A stretch of 20,120 nucleotides of DNA, from NCBI GenBank assembly GCA_937874755.1, contig CALNBC010000243.1:1-20120 (forward strand), read 5' to 3'. The translations under genes were made by a program, and so were the position numbers. Shown here one piece after another: positions 7,573 through 15,873 of this stretch. Positions within the stretch are counted from its first letter, which is position 1; every line of letters starts with the position of its first letter. Below the pieces are notes generated by a model. That model was not told where the DNA came from. It searched no databases and saw only the letters and a program-made list of their open reading frames with translations. This DNA comes from an uncultured Clostridia bacterium. Its GTDB lineage: Bacteria; Bacillota; Clostridia; Christensenellales; CALWSW01.

Positions 7573-7600
7573 TTGACGTGCATTTCTATATTGTTAATAT
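7573..7600 (+). promoter_or_regulatory. Possible sigma-A promoter for the WG-repeat lipoprotein
   Basis: TTGACG (7573-7578) is followed after 16 nt by TAATAT (7595-7600). The -35 is good and the -10 matches four of six bases. It lies in an AT-rich stretch about 75 nt upstream of the lipoprotein start. Confidence 0.4.
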
Positions 7601-7673
7601 TTAATTTACTAATGGAATTTTATCGATGTGTTAGAATAAACTGGGTATTCTTAAAGAAATGAGATGCACAGCC

Positions 7674-9239
7674 ATGAAAAAGATTTTGCCGCTCTTTCTC
7701 GTGTTCTTATTGCTGTCCTCCTGCGCGGGAAGCGCAAACTCTCCATCTGCAAACACGCCCTTACCCACCTCGGTTCCCACTCCCTTAGCCGTCATCGAGG
7801 GCGCGGAGCCGGATCTCCTCATCGCATACGACGGTGAATACACCGGTGTTTTCGCCAGCACCGGTGAAGAAGTTTACCCCTGCGAATATGATTACATTTC
7901 GCGTATCTCCGAAGATCGGGTGGCCCTTAGGAAATCGGCACCCAGCAAAGACAATACTTACAGTATCGCTACAACGGCTATAGGCGATATGCAGGGCAAC
8001 CTGCTGACCGGCTTTGATTACCTCTACATAGACCCGCTGCTAAATGAATGCGGCTTGTTTTTCACCCAATACAATAAAGGCGAAGGCTCGGTCATATTAG
8101 ACGAAAAAACCTGCGAACCACTTCTGGAAGTGTCCTCCAGTTGCTCGTTTGCGGGCGGGTCGACCGCTGCCGACACGTTCACGATTATCGATTACGAAAC
8201 CAGCTCCGCTCGCCTTTACTCCATCTCGGGGGTCAAGGCGGGGAACACCGAGCCTTTGGCCGAGTTGGCTGATGTTTCATACCTTCGCTCGTACGATGAG
8301 GCTACTGGCGTCGCCGTGTTTTTTCTAACGGATGAAAGCGCCGCCTTCTTCGGCGGTGACGGCAACTTCGAAACCGTCTATTTAGAACGAGTGCAGTACT
8401 CCTCCGATAGGGGCAGCGAAGCGCTTATTCCATACGCGAAGGACGGTCTTTGGGGGTATGTCGACCCAATCGGAAACGAGGTGATAAAACCGGAATACGA
8501 CTTGGCGCAGGCCTTCAGCAGCGGCTTGGCTGCGGTCTCTAAGAACGGCGTCTATGGGTATATTGACGAAAACGGTATCATGCTCATCAAACCGATTTAT
8601 TCCGAAGCGTGGTCCTTCGTTTCGAACTACGCTATGGTGCGGGGCTCCAAAGGCGAAGGTTACCTGATAGACCGCAATGGCAACATATTGCTCACCGGAG
8701 TGCAGAGCGTTTATCCTATGAATCCAAATAACGACCTCGTGCAGATAGAAGGCGTAGACGATGGGGTTAACCCGCGTAGGTTCTGGCTTGCCAGCGGCGG
8801 AAAGCTCTCCGAGTATAAATCCGGCGAGGGGAATTCCCTCAGCATAGGTTTAGTGCGAGAGGGATTGTGCTCCATTTACAATTATAACTATAGCGGCAAA
8901 GTCGAAGAACATTCCGTCTCCCTGATAGACATCAAAACGGGCGACTACATAGTAGAACCCGGGGAATACGATTACTTTACCGACGTTCCCTCCCAATTGG
9001 ATACCCCGTCAATCTATCGCTCAGACTGCTTCGCAGGTTACAGGCCGGTGCACAATGCCAGACTCTGCGACCTTTTCGATTCATCGGGCAATCGCATACT
9101 CACAGGGCTAAACGAAATCTATTCTGTGGGAGAAGGGGTCGCCGCGGTCAAAAAGGGCTTCTCCTGGGGGTTGATGGACTTTGGCGGCAGGTGGCTATGC
9201 CAATACTCGGTGTTCAACACTGTCGGCACGTCTGATTGA
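7674..9239 (+). CDS. WG-repeat lipoprotein of unknown function
   Basis: A 521-residue exported lipoprotein: MKKILPLFLVFLLLSSC gives a signal peptide with lipidated Cys17, then a Ser/Thr/Pro-rich spacer. WG-type repeats are visible: DGEYTGVFASTGEEVYPCEY near the start, KDGLWGYVDPIGNEVIKPEY, KNGVYGYIDENGIMLIKPIY, a degenerate copy with GEGYLIDRNGNILLTG, and a last one at the C-terminus (VAAVKKGFSWGLMDFGGRWL). Such beta-rich repeats are common in clostridial surface proteins, but their ligand is unknown. A start at 7659 would add five residues. Neither start has a convincing ribosome site, and 7674 was chosen for its normal MKK signal-peptide beginning. Another lipoprotein gene follows 70 nt later and may be co-transcribed. 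Confidence 0.85.
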   Translation: MKKILPLFLVFLLLSSCAGSANSPSANTPLPTSVPTPLAVIEGAEPDLLIAYDGEYTGVFASTGEEVYPCEYDYISRISEDRVALRKSAPSKDNTYSIATTAIGDMQGNLLTGFDYLYIDPLLNECGLFFTQYNKGEGSVILDEKTCEPLLEVSSSCSFAGGSTAADTFTIIDYETSSARLYSISGVKAGNTEPLAELADVSYLRSYDEATGVAVFFLTDESAAFFGGDGNFETVYLERVQYSSDRGSEALIPYAKDGLWGYVDPIGNEVIKPEYDLAQAFSSGLAAVSKNGVYGYIDENGIMLIKPIYSEAWSFVSNYAMVRGSKGEGYLIDRNGNILLTGVQSVYPMNPNNDLVQIEGVDDGVNPRRFWLASGGKLSEYKSGEGNSLSIGLVREGLCSIYNYNYSGKVEEHSVSLIDIKTGDYIVEPGEYDYFTDVPSQLDTPSIYRSDCFAGYRPVHNARLCDLFDSSGNRILTGLNEIYSVGEGVAAVKKGFSWGLMDFGGRWLCQYSVFNTVGTSD

Positions 9240-9309
9240 CCCAGCGTCTGCTTAGTTTGCTAGGCACCGCACACCCATCCGCTTCATCAAATATCAGGAG
9301 GGAAACAAA

Positions 9310-10251
9310 ATGAAGAGAAAAGCGCTCCTTTTGCTGGTTGCGGCATTGCTGTTGCTCGCGGCTTGCACCCCCGCCGCTCCTGCGCCCACTGCCACGCCTG
9401 CACATACTCAAGAGGCCGCCGCAGCGACCCCCGTTCCCACTATCGACACCGCGCCCAAATTCTCCTTTGAAGAATACCCCCTGGTCGACGGTTCGACGGC
9501 AAACCTTCCGCTGATGGCAGCGGTGCTTTCGAGGGTGACAGGCATGGAACAGTCTGACGCAGAGGCGCACACCGCCTGCACGACCACCCCCGGGGCTTAC
9601 GAAAGCCTGGTAAACGGTACAGCGGACTTGTTGCTGGTTTACGAAGCCGCAGAAGAAACCAAAGAGATGATAGAAAACAGCGGGGTCGGGCTGGACCTCA
9701 TTCCCATTGGCAGGGATGCACTGGTGTTCATAGTGAACGAGAGCAACAGCGTCGAAGGCTTGACCATTTCGCAGCTCACAGACATATACACCGGAAAGAC
9801 TGCCAACTGGAAGTCCTTAGGCGGGGCGGACAGCGAGATAGCTGCATTCCAGCGCTCCTCTGATTCGGGCAGCCAGGCGCTGTTCATGAAACTGCTGATG
9901 AAGGGCAAAACGCCCATGCAAGCTCCGATGGAGTTCTATCCGACGGAAATGGGCGAATTGATTGAAGATCTTGCCGAATACAACGGCTCAGGCAACGCCA
10001 TCGGGTATTCCGTCTACTACTACGCGAACTATATGTACTCAAAGCCCGGGCTGAAATTCCTCGCGATAAACGGAGTCGCGCCCTCTGATGAATCCATAGC
10101 TTCGGGCGAATACCCCTTCATCAACGAGTTTTACGCGGTTGTCCGCTCTGATGAACCTGCGGACTCCCCCGCGCGCCAAATCGCCCAATGGCTTGCAACT
10201 CCTGACGGAAAAGCACTCATTACCGATGCGGGATACGTCAGCACCCCTTAA
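9310..10251 (+). CDS. PstS-like phosphate-type substrate-binding lipoprotein
   Basis: A 313-residue lipoprotein with signal peptide and lipobox LLAAC (Cys19), an Ala/Pro/Thr-rich spacer (about 20-50) and a type 2 periplasmic-binding-protein domain. PstS-family signs are DGSTANLPL (60-68), IGRDALVFIVN (133-143), LTISQLTDIYTGKTANW (151-167) and RSSDSGSQALF (182-192), the last corresponding to the phosphate-binding Ser/Gly segment. ATG 9310 has an excellent AGGAGGG ribosome site. No pstC, pstA or pstB follows, so it is an orphan binding protein in this window. It may serve a transporter elsewhere or act as a sensor with the upstream WG-repeat lipoprotein. Phosphate as ligand is inferred from family only. 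Confidence 0.85.
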   Translation: MKRKALLLLVAALLLLAACTPAAPAPTATPAHTQEAAAATPVPTIDTAPKFSFEEYPLVDGSTANLPLMAAVLSRVTGMEQSDAEAHTACTTTPGAYESLVNGTADLLLVYEAAEETKEMIENSGVGLDLIPIGRDALVFIVNESNSVEGLTISQLTDIYTGKTANWKSLGGADSEIAAFQRSSDSGSQALFMKLLMKGKTPMQAPMEFYPTEMGELIEDLAEYNGSGNAIGYSVYYYANYMYSKPGLKFLAINGVAPSDESIASGEYPFINEFYAVVRSDEPADSPARQIAQWLATPDGKALITDAGYVSTP

Positions 10252-10289
10252 ACGCGCAGCATACACACAGGAAATTCATGGCAGCTAAA

Positions 10290-10378
10290 GCGTTTTTGTA
10301 GTACAAACGCCGCGAAGGTCCATTCCATAAAAACCGCAAAGCTACAGGGGCCGCAGGAGTACTGCGGTTCCTGCGTTT
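10290..10378 (+). other. Cluster of mutually exclusive hairpins 3' of the PstS-like gene
   Basis: Several inverted repeats are packed here. GCGTTT (10290-10295) pairs with AAACGC (10305-10310). CCGCAG (10351-10356) pairs with CTGCGG (10362-10367). AACCGCA (10332-10338) can instead pair with TGCGGTT (10363-10369), and CGCAGG (10352-10357) with CCTGCG (10370-10375). The second and third pairings exclude each other. There is no long T-run, so a standard terminator is not clear. The cluster ends just before the -35 of the next promoter. Confidence 0.45.
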
Positions 10379-10405
10379 GACTTTAAGGTCATATTATTAT
10401 ATAAT
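10377..10405 (+). promoter_or_regulatory. Strong sigma-A promoter for the DUF1538 / PII-like operon
   Basis: TTGACT (10377-10382), exactly 17 nt, then a perfect TATAAT (10400-10405). The expected transcript start near 10412 gives a leader of about 115 nt before the TTG start of the membrane protein. The leader contains a CCCCGA (10427-10432) / TCGGGG (10443-10448) hairpin with a 10-nt loop. No known riboswitch class was recognised in it. Confidence 0.8.
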
Positions 10406-10525
10406 TTGAAAGAATGTTAATAAGTGCCCCGAATGGCAAATCTCGGGGAGCAATAGTTCATTTCCATTATAAAAGGTCATGGACTTATCTAAACTAAGGA
10501 TTAAGAGAAGAGAGGAAGTGGATAA

Positions 10526-12016
10526 TTGAGTCTTATTCAATCAAAATTAAAAGAAGTAAGTTATTCGGTGCTGCCAATTACGCTTATCGTCGTAATACTA
10601 AATTTTACTGTTACTCCCATCGAACCGACCATGATGTACAGGTTCCTGATAGGGGCAGCGCTGGTTATCGCGGGATTGACGTTTTTTTTAAGCGGTGTGG
10701 ACATCGCCATAACCCCGATAGGCAATATGATGGGGTCGGCAGTTGCAAAATCAAACAAAATGTATATTGTTGTCGCCGCGGGATTAATCCTTGGGTTTGT
10801 CATATCTATAGCGGAGCCTGATCTTCATATACTCGCGGGTCAGGTTGATTCAGTCTCGTCGGGCATACTTTCAAAGACCAGCATTGTGCTGGTCGTTTCT
10901 ATCGGATTAGCGATGATGATGTCCATTGGTCTCGTGCGAATAGTGAAGAATATTCCTTTAAGAAAAGTGCTCACTGTTATATACGCAATTATTTTCTTAC
11001 TCTCACTATTCGTCTCAGAGGAATTCTTGGCGATTGCATTTGACGCGTCCGGCGCGACTACTGGGGCGCTTACCGTGCCATTTATGCTGGCGCTCGCCGC
11101 AGGCGTCGCCAGGATGAAGAAGAACAGCCAGGCCTCCGAGAGTGACAGCTTTGGTCTTGTGGGCATAGCCTCATCGGGTGCGATATTGGGCGTGCTGATG
11201 TTGAGCGTTATCACTAATCCCGATAAGCTTACAGGTTCCCTGCCGGCAAGCGAGGCGGTGTCAGGCTCTATACTGACACCGTTCATCCAGGGGATTCCCA
11301 CGTTGGCAGGCGAAGTCCTAATAGCGCTGCTCCCCATACTATTGATATTCCTCGTATATAATCTTTTCAAGCACGAAGCATCAAAACAGACTGTGCGCAA
11401 GATTTTGTTCGGGTTCCTGTTTTCCTTTATTGGACTGGTGCTGTTTCTGCTGGGCGTCAACGAAGGCTTCATGGAAGTGGGCAGAATAGTGGGTTATGAG
11501 CTCGCCTCGTTGGAAAGCAGCTTCCTGGTAATCTTTGTCGGTTTCCTGCTCGGCATGGTTACGATACTCGCCGAGCCTGCCGTTTACTTTCTGAACCAAC
11601 AAATAGAGGACGTTACCAGCGGCTACGTCAAAAAGAAGGTCGTAATGATTTTTCTGGCTATCGGCGTCGCGCTGGCGGTTGCACTGTCTGTAGTTCGGAT
11701 TATAACTCCCGGATTAAAGCTCTGGCATTATCTGTTGCCGGGCTATATAATCTCGATAATCATGTCCCACTATGTGCCAGAACTGTTTGTGGGCATAGCA
11801 TTCGACTCAGGAGGGGTCGCGTCAGGTCCCATGACGGCGACTTTCATACTGGCGTTTGCCCAGGGGGTCGCACAAGCGACGCCGACTGCGGACGTGCTTG
11901 TCGACGGTTTCGGTGTAATCGCGATGGTTGCCATGACCCCGATTATCGCATTGCAGATACTCGGTCTCATATTTAAGCATAAAACCAAAAAGGAAGGAGT
12001 GAAAAAGGTTGATTAA
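10526..12016 (+). CDS. DUF1538 family membrane protein with two fused homologous halves
   Basis: A 496-residue polytopic membrane protein. The two halves repeat the same motifs: ISIAEPDLHIL in the first and TILAEPAVYFL in the second; AIAFDASGATTG...MLALAAGVA in the first and GIAFDSGGVASG...ILAFAQGVA in the second. This is the DUF1538 pattern with both units in one chain. The paired intramembrane acidic motifs (AEP, AFD) suggest ion translocation. Members called UmpA/UmpB are, as recalled, reported as a two-component Na+/H+ antiporter in Halomonas, but the substrate here is unknown. The start is TTG 10526 after an AGAGGAAG ribosome site. Its stop overlaps the downstream PII-like gene by 8 nt, which strongly links the two functionally. 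A near-consensus promoter lies upstream. Confidence 0.88.
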   Translation: MSLIQSKLKEVSYSVLPITLIVVILNFTVTPIEPTMMYRFLIGAALVIAGLTFFLSGVDIAITPIGNMMGSAVAKSNKMYIVVAAGLILGFVISIAEPDLHILAGQVDSVSSGILSKTSIVLVVSIGLAMMMSIGLVRIVKNIPLRKVLTVIYAIIFLLSLFVSEEFLAIAFDASGATTGALTVPFMLALAAGVARMKKNSQASESDSFGLVGIASSGAILGVLMLSVITNPDKLTGSLPASEAVSGSILTPFIQGIPTLAGEVLIALLPILLIFLVYNLFKHEASKQTVRKILFGFLFSFIGLVLFLLGVNEGFMEVGRIVGYELASLESSFLVIFVGFLLGMVTILAEPAVYFLNQQIEDVTSGYVKKKVVMIFLAIGVALAVALSVVRIITPGLKLWHYLLPGYIISIIMSHYVPELFVGIAFDSGGVASGPMTATFILAFAQGVAQATPTADVLVDGFGVIAMVAMTPIIALQILGLIFKHKTKKEGVKKVD

Positions 12017-12677
12017 CATACCTATAAACGCGAATGTCGAGCTGATGTGCATCATTGTCAATTCGGGTGCCGCAAGCAAGCTCATCAAATCTGCCAAGCA
12101 CCATGGCATCAAGGGCGCGACGGTAATGCTCGGTCACGGTACGGTTAATAGCCGCCTGCTGAACTTCATCGGTCTTTCGGATGTCAGAAAAGAAATAGTT
12201 TTGATGGCCGCCGAGGAAGAGCGAGCAGAGCGAGTGCTCAATCAATTGAATCACGAATTCGAGTTCGAAAAGCCGAATCACGGAATAGCGTTTACCACCC
12301 CGGTTTGCGGCATTTTCGGCACGAAGAGCATAGTATGCGACGATCCACATATAGAACAGGGAGCAGATAAAATAATGTATCATTTAATCATAACAATCGT
12401 GGATAAAGGCAAAGCGGAAGACGTGATTACCGCAGCGACCCAAGCCGGCTCAAAGGGCGGAACAATCGCCAACGCTCGGGGATCGGGCATCCACGAGGTA
12501 AGCAAGCTTTTTGCGATGGAAATCGAACCCGAAAAGGAGATTGTAATCATACTTTCGGAAGTCGAGCGCACCGAGGCGATAGTAGAATCCATACGGAAAA
12601 ATCTCAATATAGAAGAGCCGGGCAACGGCATAATCTTCGTTCAAAACATAAATCAAACGTATGGGGTATACAAGTAA
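12009..12677 (+). CDS. Tandem two-domain PII-like signalling protein
   Basis: A 222-residue cytosolic protein made of two PII/GlnB-like ferredoxin-fold units, about residues 10-105 and 121-220. Each has the nucleotide-binding-type glycines (GIKGATVMLGHG at 33-44, GSKGGTIANARGSG at 147-160), a central KEIVLM/KEIVII strand and a PxxGI(A/I)F ending (PNHGIAF 89-95; PGNGIIF 204-210). The usual T-loop uridylylation segment YRGAEY is absent in both, so glnD-type modification is unlikely. The start is TTG 12009, inside the end of the DUF1538 gene, with AGGAAGGAG upstream: translational coupling. By analogy with GlnK-AmtB it probably gates or senses for the neighbouring transporter. Ligands are unknown. 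Confidence 0.85.
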   Translation: MINIPINANVELMCIIVNSGAASKLIKSAKHHGIKGATVMLGHGTVNSRLLNFIGLSDVRKEIVLMAAEEERAERVLNQLNHEFEFEKPNHGIAFTTPVCGIFGTKSIVCDDPHIEQGADKIMYHLIITIVDKGKAEDVITAATQAGSKGGTIANARGSGIHEVSKLFAMEIEPEKEIVIILSEVERTEAIVESIRKNLNIEEPGNGIIFVQNINQTYGVYK

Positions 12678-12745
12678 AATTTTCGTTATCGACGCGGCAC
12701 GGTAATAGTAGTACCGTCCTACTGTAATCTAATTGTAAAAATAAC

Positions 12746-12785
12746 AAACAGGCATACATTAGGTGTGCCTGTTTTGAGTTGTTTT
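12746..12785 (+). terminator. Rho-independent terminator after the PII-like gene
   Basis: A 12-bp stem, AAACAGGCATAC (12746-12757) with GTGTGCCTGTTT (12763-12774), contains one T-G wobble and a 5-nt loop. A T-rich tail follows. A smaller hairpin ACGGTA/TACCGT (12699-12717) lies upstream without a T-run. Confidence 0.9.
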
Positions 12786-12864
12786 GCACAAAATTGCAGA
12801 ATTGCAGTGATATATCATTTTTATTGTGCTAAAATGGTGACTAAAACCAGCTTCGGAGGATGGC

Positions 12865-13356
12865 ATGTCGATAGACAGAGTCCGCGAATACTTCGCGGAA
12901 CACGGCAAAGAGGAATGCGTTCGGGAATTCGAAGTTTCATCGGCAACGGTGGAACTCGCGTCGGTCGCTGTCGGGGTAATACCCGCAAGGATAGCTAAGA
13001 CGCTTTCGTTCAAAGTAGGTGATGGTTGCGCACTCATAGTCACCGCCGGTGACGCGAGGACAGATAACTCAAAATTCAAGGAATTTTTTAAAACAAAGGC
13101 GAAGATGCTTCATCCCGATGAAGCGCTGGAGTTCACTGGCTACGAAGTCGGCGGAATTTGCCCCTTCGCGCTACCTTCGGGCAGCGATGTAAGAGTATAT
13201 ACCGACGTTTCACTCCAGCGGTTCGAGACCGTTTTTCCCGCTGCGGGAAGCGCTAATTCCGCGGTAAAGCTAACGTGTGACGAACTTTTCCGCTATTCCA
13301 ACAGTTTGGGATGGATAGACGTCTGTAAAGGCTGGCAGGAAGACAGAATTCGATAA
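12865..13356 (+). CDS. YbaK/EbsC family protein (putative aminoacyl-tRNA deacylase)
   Basis: A 163-aa single-domain protein of the YbaK/EbsC tRNA-editing fold, which hydrolyses mischarged tRNAs such as Cys- or Ala-tRNA(Pro). Family signs are GVIPARIAKTLSFK (37-50) with the conserved Lys45, VTAGDARTD (59-67), GGICPFAL (96-103) and AAGSANSAVKLTCDEL (126-141). Length is normal. ATG 12865 has GGAGGA at 12855-12860. Flanking terminators make it a single-gene unit. Substrate specificity cannot be read from the sequence, and it may be an uncharacterised YwhH-like member. Confidence 0.88.
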   Translation: MSIDRVREYFAEHGKEECVREFEVSSATVELASVAVGVIPARIAKTLSFKVGDGCALIVTAGDARTDNSKFKEFFKTKAKMLHPDEALEFTGYEVGGICPFALPSGSDVRVYTDVSLQRFETVFPAAGSANSAVKLTCDELFRYSNSLGWIDVCKGWQEDRIR

Positions 13357-13374
13357 AACACATAATGAACAATT

Positions 13375-13404
13375 ACACCCGCTTTTCGAGCAAGCGGGTG
13401 TTTC
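13375..13404 (+). terminator. Rho-independent terminator after the YbaK-family gene
   Basis: A perfect 10-bp stem, ACACCCGCTT (13375-13384) with AAGCGGGTGT (13392-13401), has a 7-nt loop TTCGAGC and a short TTT tail. Confidence 0.85.
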
Positions 13405-13441
13405 TAATGCCTCGAACAAGCGAATAAATGACTAAAGCGGG

Positions 13442-13463
13442 AAACAGAATATAAACAGAATAT
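13442..13463. repeat. Perfect 11-bp tandem duplication upstream of pnp
   Basis: AAACAGAATAT occurs twice head to tail (13442-13452, 13453-13463) in the pnp upstream region. It may be part of an AT-rich promoter element. A TATAAT at 13517-13522 downstream could be the pnp -10, but no good -35 is seen for it. Confidence 0.6.
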
Positions 13464-13567
13464 AATAAGAAGAACAAGCTCCCAGATTCTGTATTCCATT
13501 TTGGTCATTAAAGTATTATAATATTAAGGCTGTTAAAAAAAGAAGAAATATATAAAAGGAGCAACAA

Positions 13568-15649
13568 ATGCAAAGAACGTTCCAAATGGACCTTGCCGGC
13601 AAGACGCTGGTGGTCGAAACCGGCAAGTATGCCCAGCAGGCAGGCGGCTCGTGCGTCGTGCGCTGCGGGGATACCGCTGTGCTGGTCTGCGCTACCGCTT
13701 CCGACCATCCGAGACCGGGCATTGATTTTTTTCCACTGAGTGTGGATTTTGAGGAAAAGCTGTATTCCGTCGGGAAGATACCCGGCGGATTTATAAAGCG
13801 TGAAGGCAGACCCTCCACCAACGCGATACTGACCTCCCGCCTGATTGACAGGCCCATCCGCCCCCTGTTCCCCAAGGGCTGGAAGAACGACGTGCAGGTC
13901 GTCGCCACCGCGATGTCTGTCGACACAGACACTCCTCCCGAAGTATACGCGATGATAGGGTCATCCATCGCCTTGGCAATAAGCGACATTCCGTGGGCGG
14001 GACCCACAGGCTCGGTCGTCGTCGGTCTGGAAGACGGAAAATACATCATCAATCCTTCAACCGAAACCCGCATGCACCTCACGGTCTCCGGCACCAGAGA
14101 TGCCATCATGATGGTCGAAGCAGGCGCGGACGAACTCACCGAAAAAGAGATGCTGGACGGCATCATGTTCGGCTTTGAATACATTAAAAAGATAGTCGAC
14201 TTTATAGACGGCATCGTCGCCGAAGTCGGCAAGCCCAAGCGTCAGATAGACATTCACCAGATTAATCCCGCAATTGAAGCCGCGGTCCGCGAATTCGCTG
14301 CGGACAAGGTCGCTTGGTCTTTGGATACATTCAAAAGGGACGAGCGGGACGAGCGCACCAAAGCGGTCAAGGAAGAATGCAGAGAGCATTTTGCCGAGCA
14401 GTTCCCAGACGAGCTTTCAGATGTCGACGATGTGCTGTACAACATGACCAAAGAGCTGGTCAGGAAGCACATCACCGAAGACGGTGTGCGCCCCGATGGT
14501 CGCACCACCACCCAAGTCCGCGATATTTGGTGTGAAACGGGCATTTTCGAGCGCACCCACGGCTCTGCTGTGTTTACCCGCGGTCAGACCCAGGTAATGA
14601 CGATGACCACCCTCGGCACCATGCGCGAAGCCCAAACCCTTGACGGCATCGGTCTCGAGGAATCCAAGCGCTATATGCACCACTACAATATGCCGCCCTA
14701 CAGCACAGGCGAAGCCAAGATGATGCGCGGCCCGGGCCGCAGGGAAATCGGTCACGGCGCCCTCGCCGAGCGCGCACTCTTGCCTGCTATCCCCAGCGAG
14801 GAAGAATTCCCCTATGCCATCCGCCTGGTCTCCGAGGTCGTGAGCTCCAACGGCTCCACCAGCCAGGCGAGCGTATGCGGCAGCACCCTCTCACTGATGG
14901 ATGCGGGCGTTCCGATTAAGGCACCGGTTGCCGGTGTAGCCATGGGTCTCATCAAGGACGAGGCGAGCGGCAAAGTCTCCATACTGACGGACATACAAGG
15001 CCTCGAGGACTTTTTGGGCGATATGGACTTCAAGGTCGCGGGCACCGCAAACGGTATAACCGCTATCCAGATGGACATGAAGATAAAGGGAATTGACCGC
15101 GAAATTATCGAAAGGGCTCTCAGCCAGGCTTTGGTAGGCAGGCTTCATATCCTCGACAAAATGCTTGAAGCCCTTCCCGCACCCCGCAAGGAGCTTTCGA
15201 AGTACGCCCCGAGGATTATTTCCTTCAAGATAAATCCGGACAAGATTCGCGACGTTATCGGACCTGGCGGAAAGGTAATCAACAAAATCATCGCGGACAC
15301 CGGCGTCAAGATCGACATCGAGGACGACGGCAGCGTGTTCATCGCCTCCGCGGACGGTACGGCCGCCGACGAAGCACGCCGCATAATAGACTCTCTCACC
15401 CACGAGATAACGGTCGGCGAGGTCTACCTCGGAAAAGTCGTGCGTATAATGACCTTTGGTGCCTTTGTCGAGCTGATTCCCGGCAAGGACGGGCTAGTGC
15501 ATATATCCAAGCTGAGCAACTACCGCGTCAACAAGGTTGAGGACGTAGTGAATATTGGAGACGAAATACTGGTCAGGGTAGAGGAAATCGACGACAAGGG
15601 TCGCGTCAACCTAACCAGAAAAGGACTCCTTCCCGAAGAGAGCAAATAA
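13568..15649 (+). CDS. pnp: Polyribonucleotide nucleotidyltransferase (PNPase)
   Basis: A 693-aa phosphorolytic 3'-5' exoribonuclease, a homotrimer in mRNA decay. Domains run in the standard order: first RNase PH core ([20 protein letters not shown] near 80-99), helical linker (about 145-300), second RNase PH core ([40 protein letters not shown]), KH domain with GPGGK at 565-569, and S1 domain from about 617 ([23 protein letters not shown]). Length and motifs are normal. ATG 13568 follows AAAGGAG. In many Firmicutes rpsO precedes pnp; here a YbaK-family gene and a terminator do. The downstream deacetylase-like and M16-peptidase genes keep the conserved order. Confidence 0.98.
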   Translation: MQRTFQMDLAGKTLVVETGKYAQQAGGSCVVRCGDTAVLVCATASDHPRPGIDFFPLSVDFEEKLYSVGKIPGGFIKREGRPSTNAILTSRLIDRPIRPLFPKGWKNDVQVVATAMSVDTDTPPEVYAMIGSSIALAISDIPWAGPTGSVVVGLEDGKYIINPSTETRMHLTVSGTRDAIMMVEAGADELTEKEMLDGIMFGFEYIKKIVDFIDGIVAEVGKPKRQIDIHQINPAIEAAVREFAADKVAWSLDTFKRDERDERTKAVKEECREHFAEQFPDELSDVDDVLYNMTKELVRKHITEDGVRPDGRTTTQVRDIWCETGIFERTHGSAVFTRGQTQVMTMTTLGTMREAQTLDGIGLEESKRYMHHYNMPPYSTGEAKMMRGPGRREIGHGALAERALLPAIPSEEEFPYAIRLVSEVVSSNGSTSQASVCGSTLSLMDAGVPIKAPVAGVAMGLIKDEASGKVSILTDIQGLEDFLGDMDFKVAGTANGITAIQMDMKIKGIDREIIERALSQALVGRLHILDKMLEALPAPRKELSKYAPRIISFKINPDKIRDVIGPGGKVINKIIADTGVKIDIEDDGSVFIASADGTAADEARRIIDSLTHEITVGEVYLGKVVRIMTFGAFVELIPGKDGLVHISKLSNYRVNKVEDVVNIGDEILVRVEEIDDKGRVNLTRKGLLPEESK

Positions 15650-15665
15650 CAAACTACTTAATAAC

Positions 15666-15692
15666 GGGGCCGGAGCAATTTCCGGTCCCAAT
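15666..15692 (+). terminator. Hairpin after pnp, possible weak terminator
   Basis: GGGGCCGGA (15666-15674) pairs with TCCGGTCCC (15681-15689), with one G-T pair and a 6-nt loop. The tail is A/T-mixed rather than a T-run, so it may instead protect the pnp 3' end or attenuate read-through. A second small hairpin GAACAG/CTGTTC lies at 15732-15748. The rest of 15650-15873 shows no clear gene. Confidence 0.5.
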
Positions 15693-15873
15693 TTATAAAC
15701 AAGCAAGCAATTTATTACAGCTAACGAGCGGGAACAGTTGAGCTGTTCGCCAAAGGGTAAAATTTCCTTCACCTTTAATCGATGCTTTATTCTATGATTC
15801 AAAGGGACAAACAGCATAGCTTCGGCGCGAAAGGAATACATTATATCAGTATTCATAGCGTTCGGAGGTCGAA

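Noticed and set aside
15732..15748. GAACAG-N5-CTGTTC palindrome considered as a LexA (SOS) box
   Set aside because: The Firmicute LexA site has GAAC and GTTC separated by four bases; here the spacing is nine, so it is only a small hairpin.
15790..15850. Sigma-G-like promoter (GCATA ... CATTATA) before the deacetylase-like gene
   Set aside because: The -10-like CATTATA is present but the spacing to the GCATA element is about 20 nt, too long for a forespore promoter.
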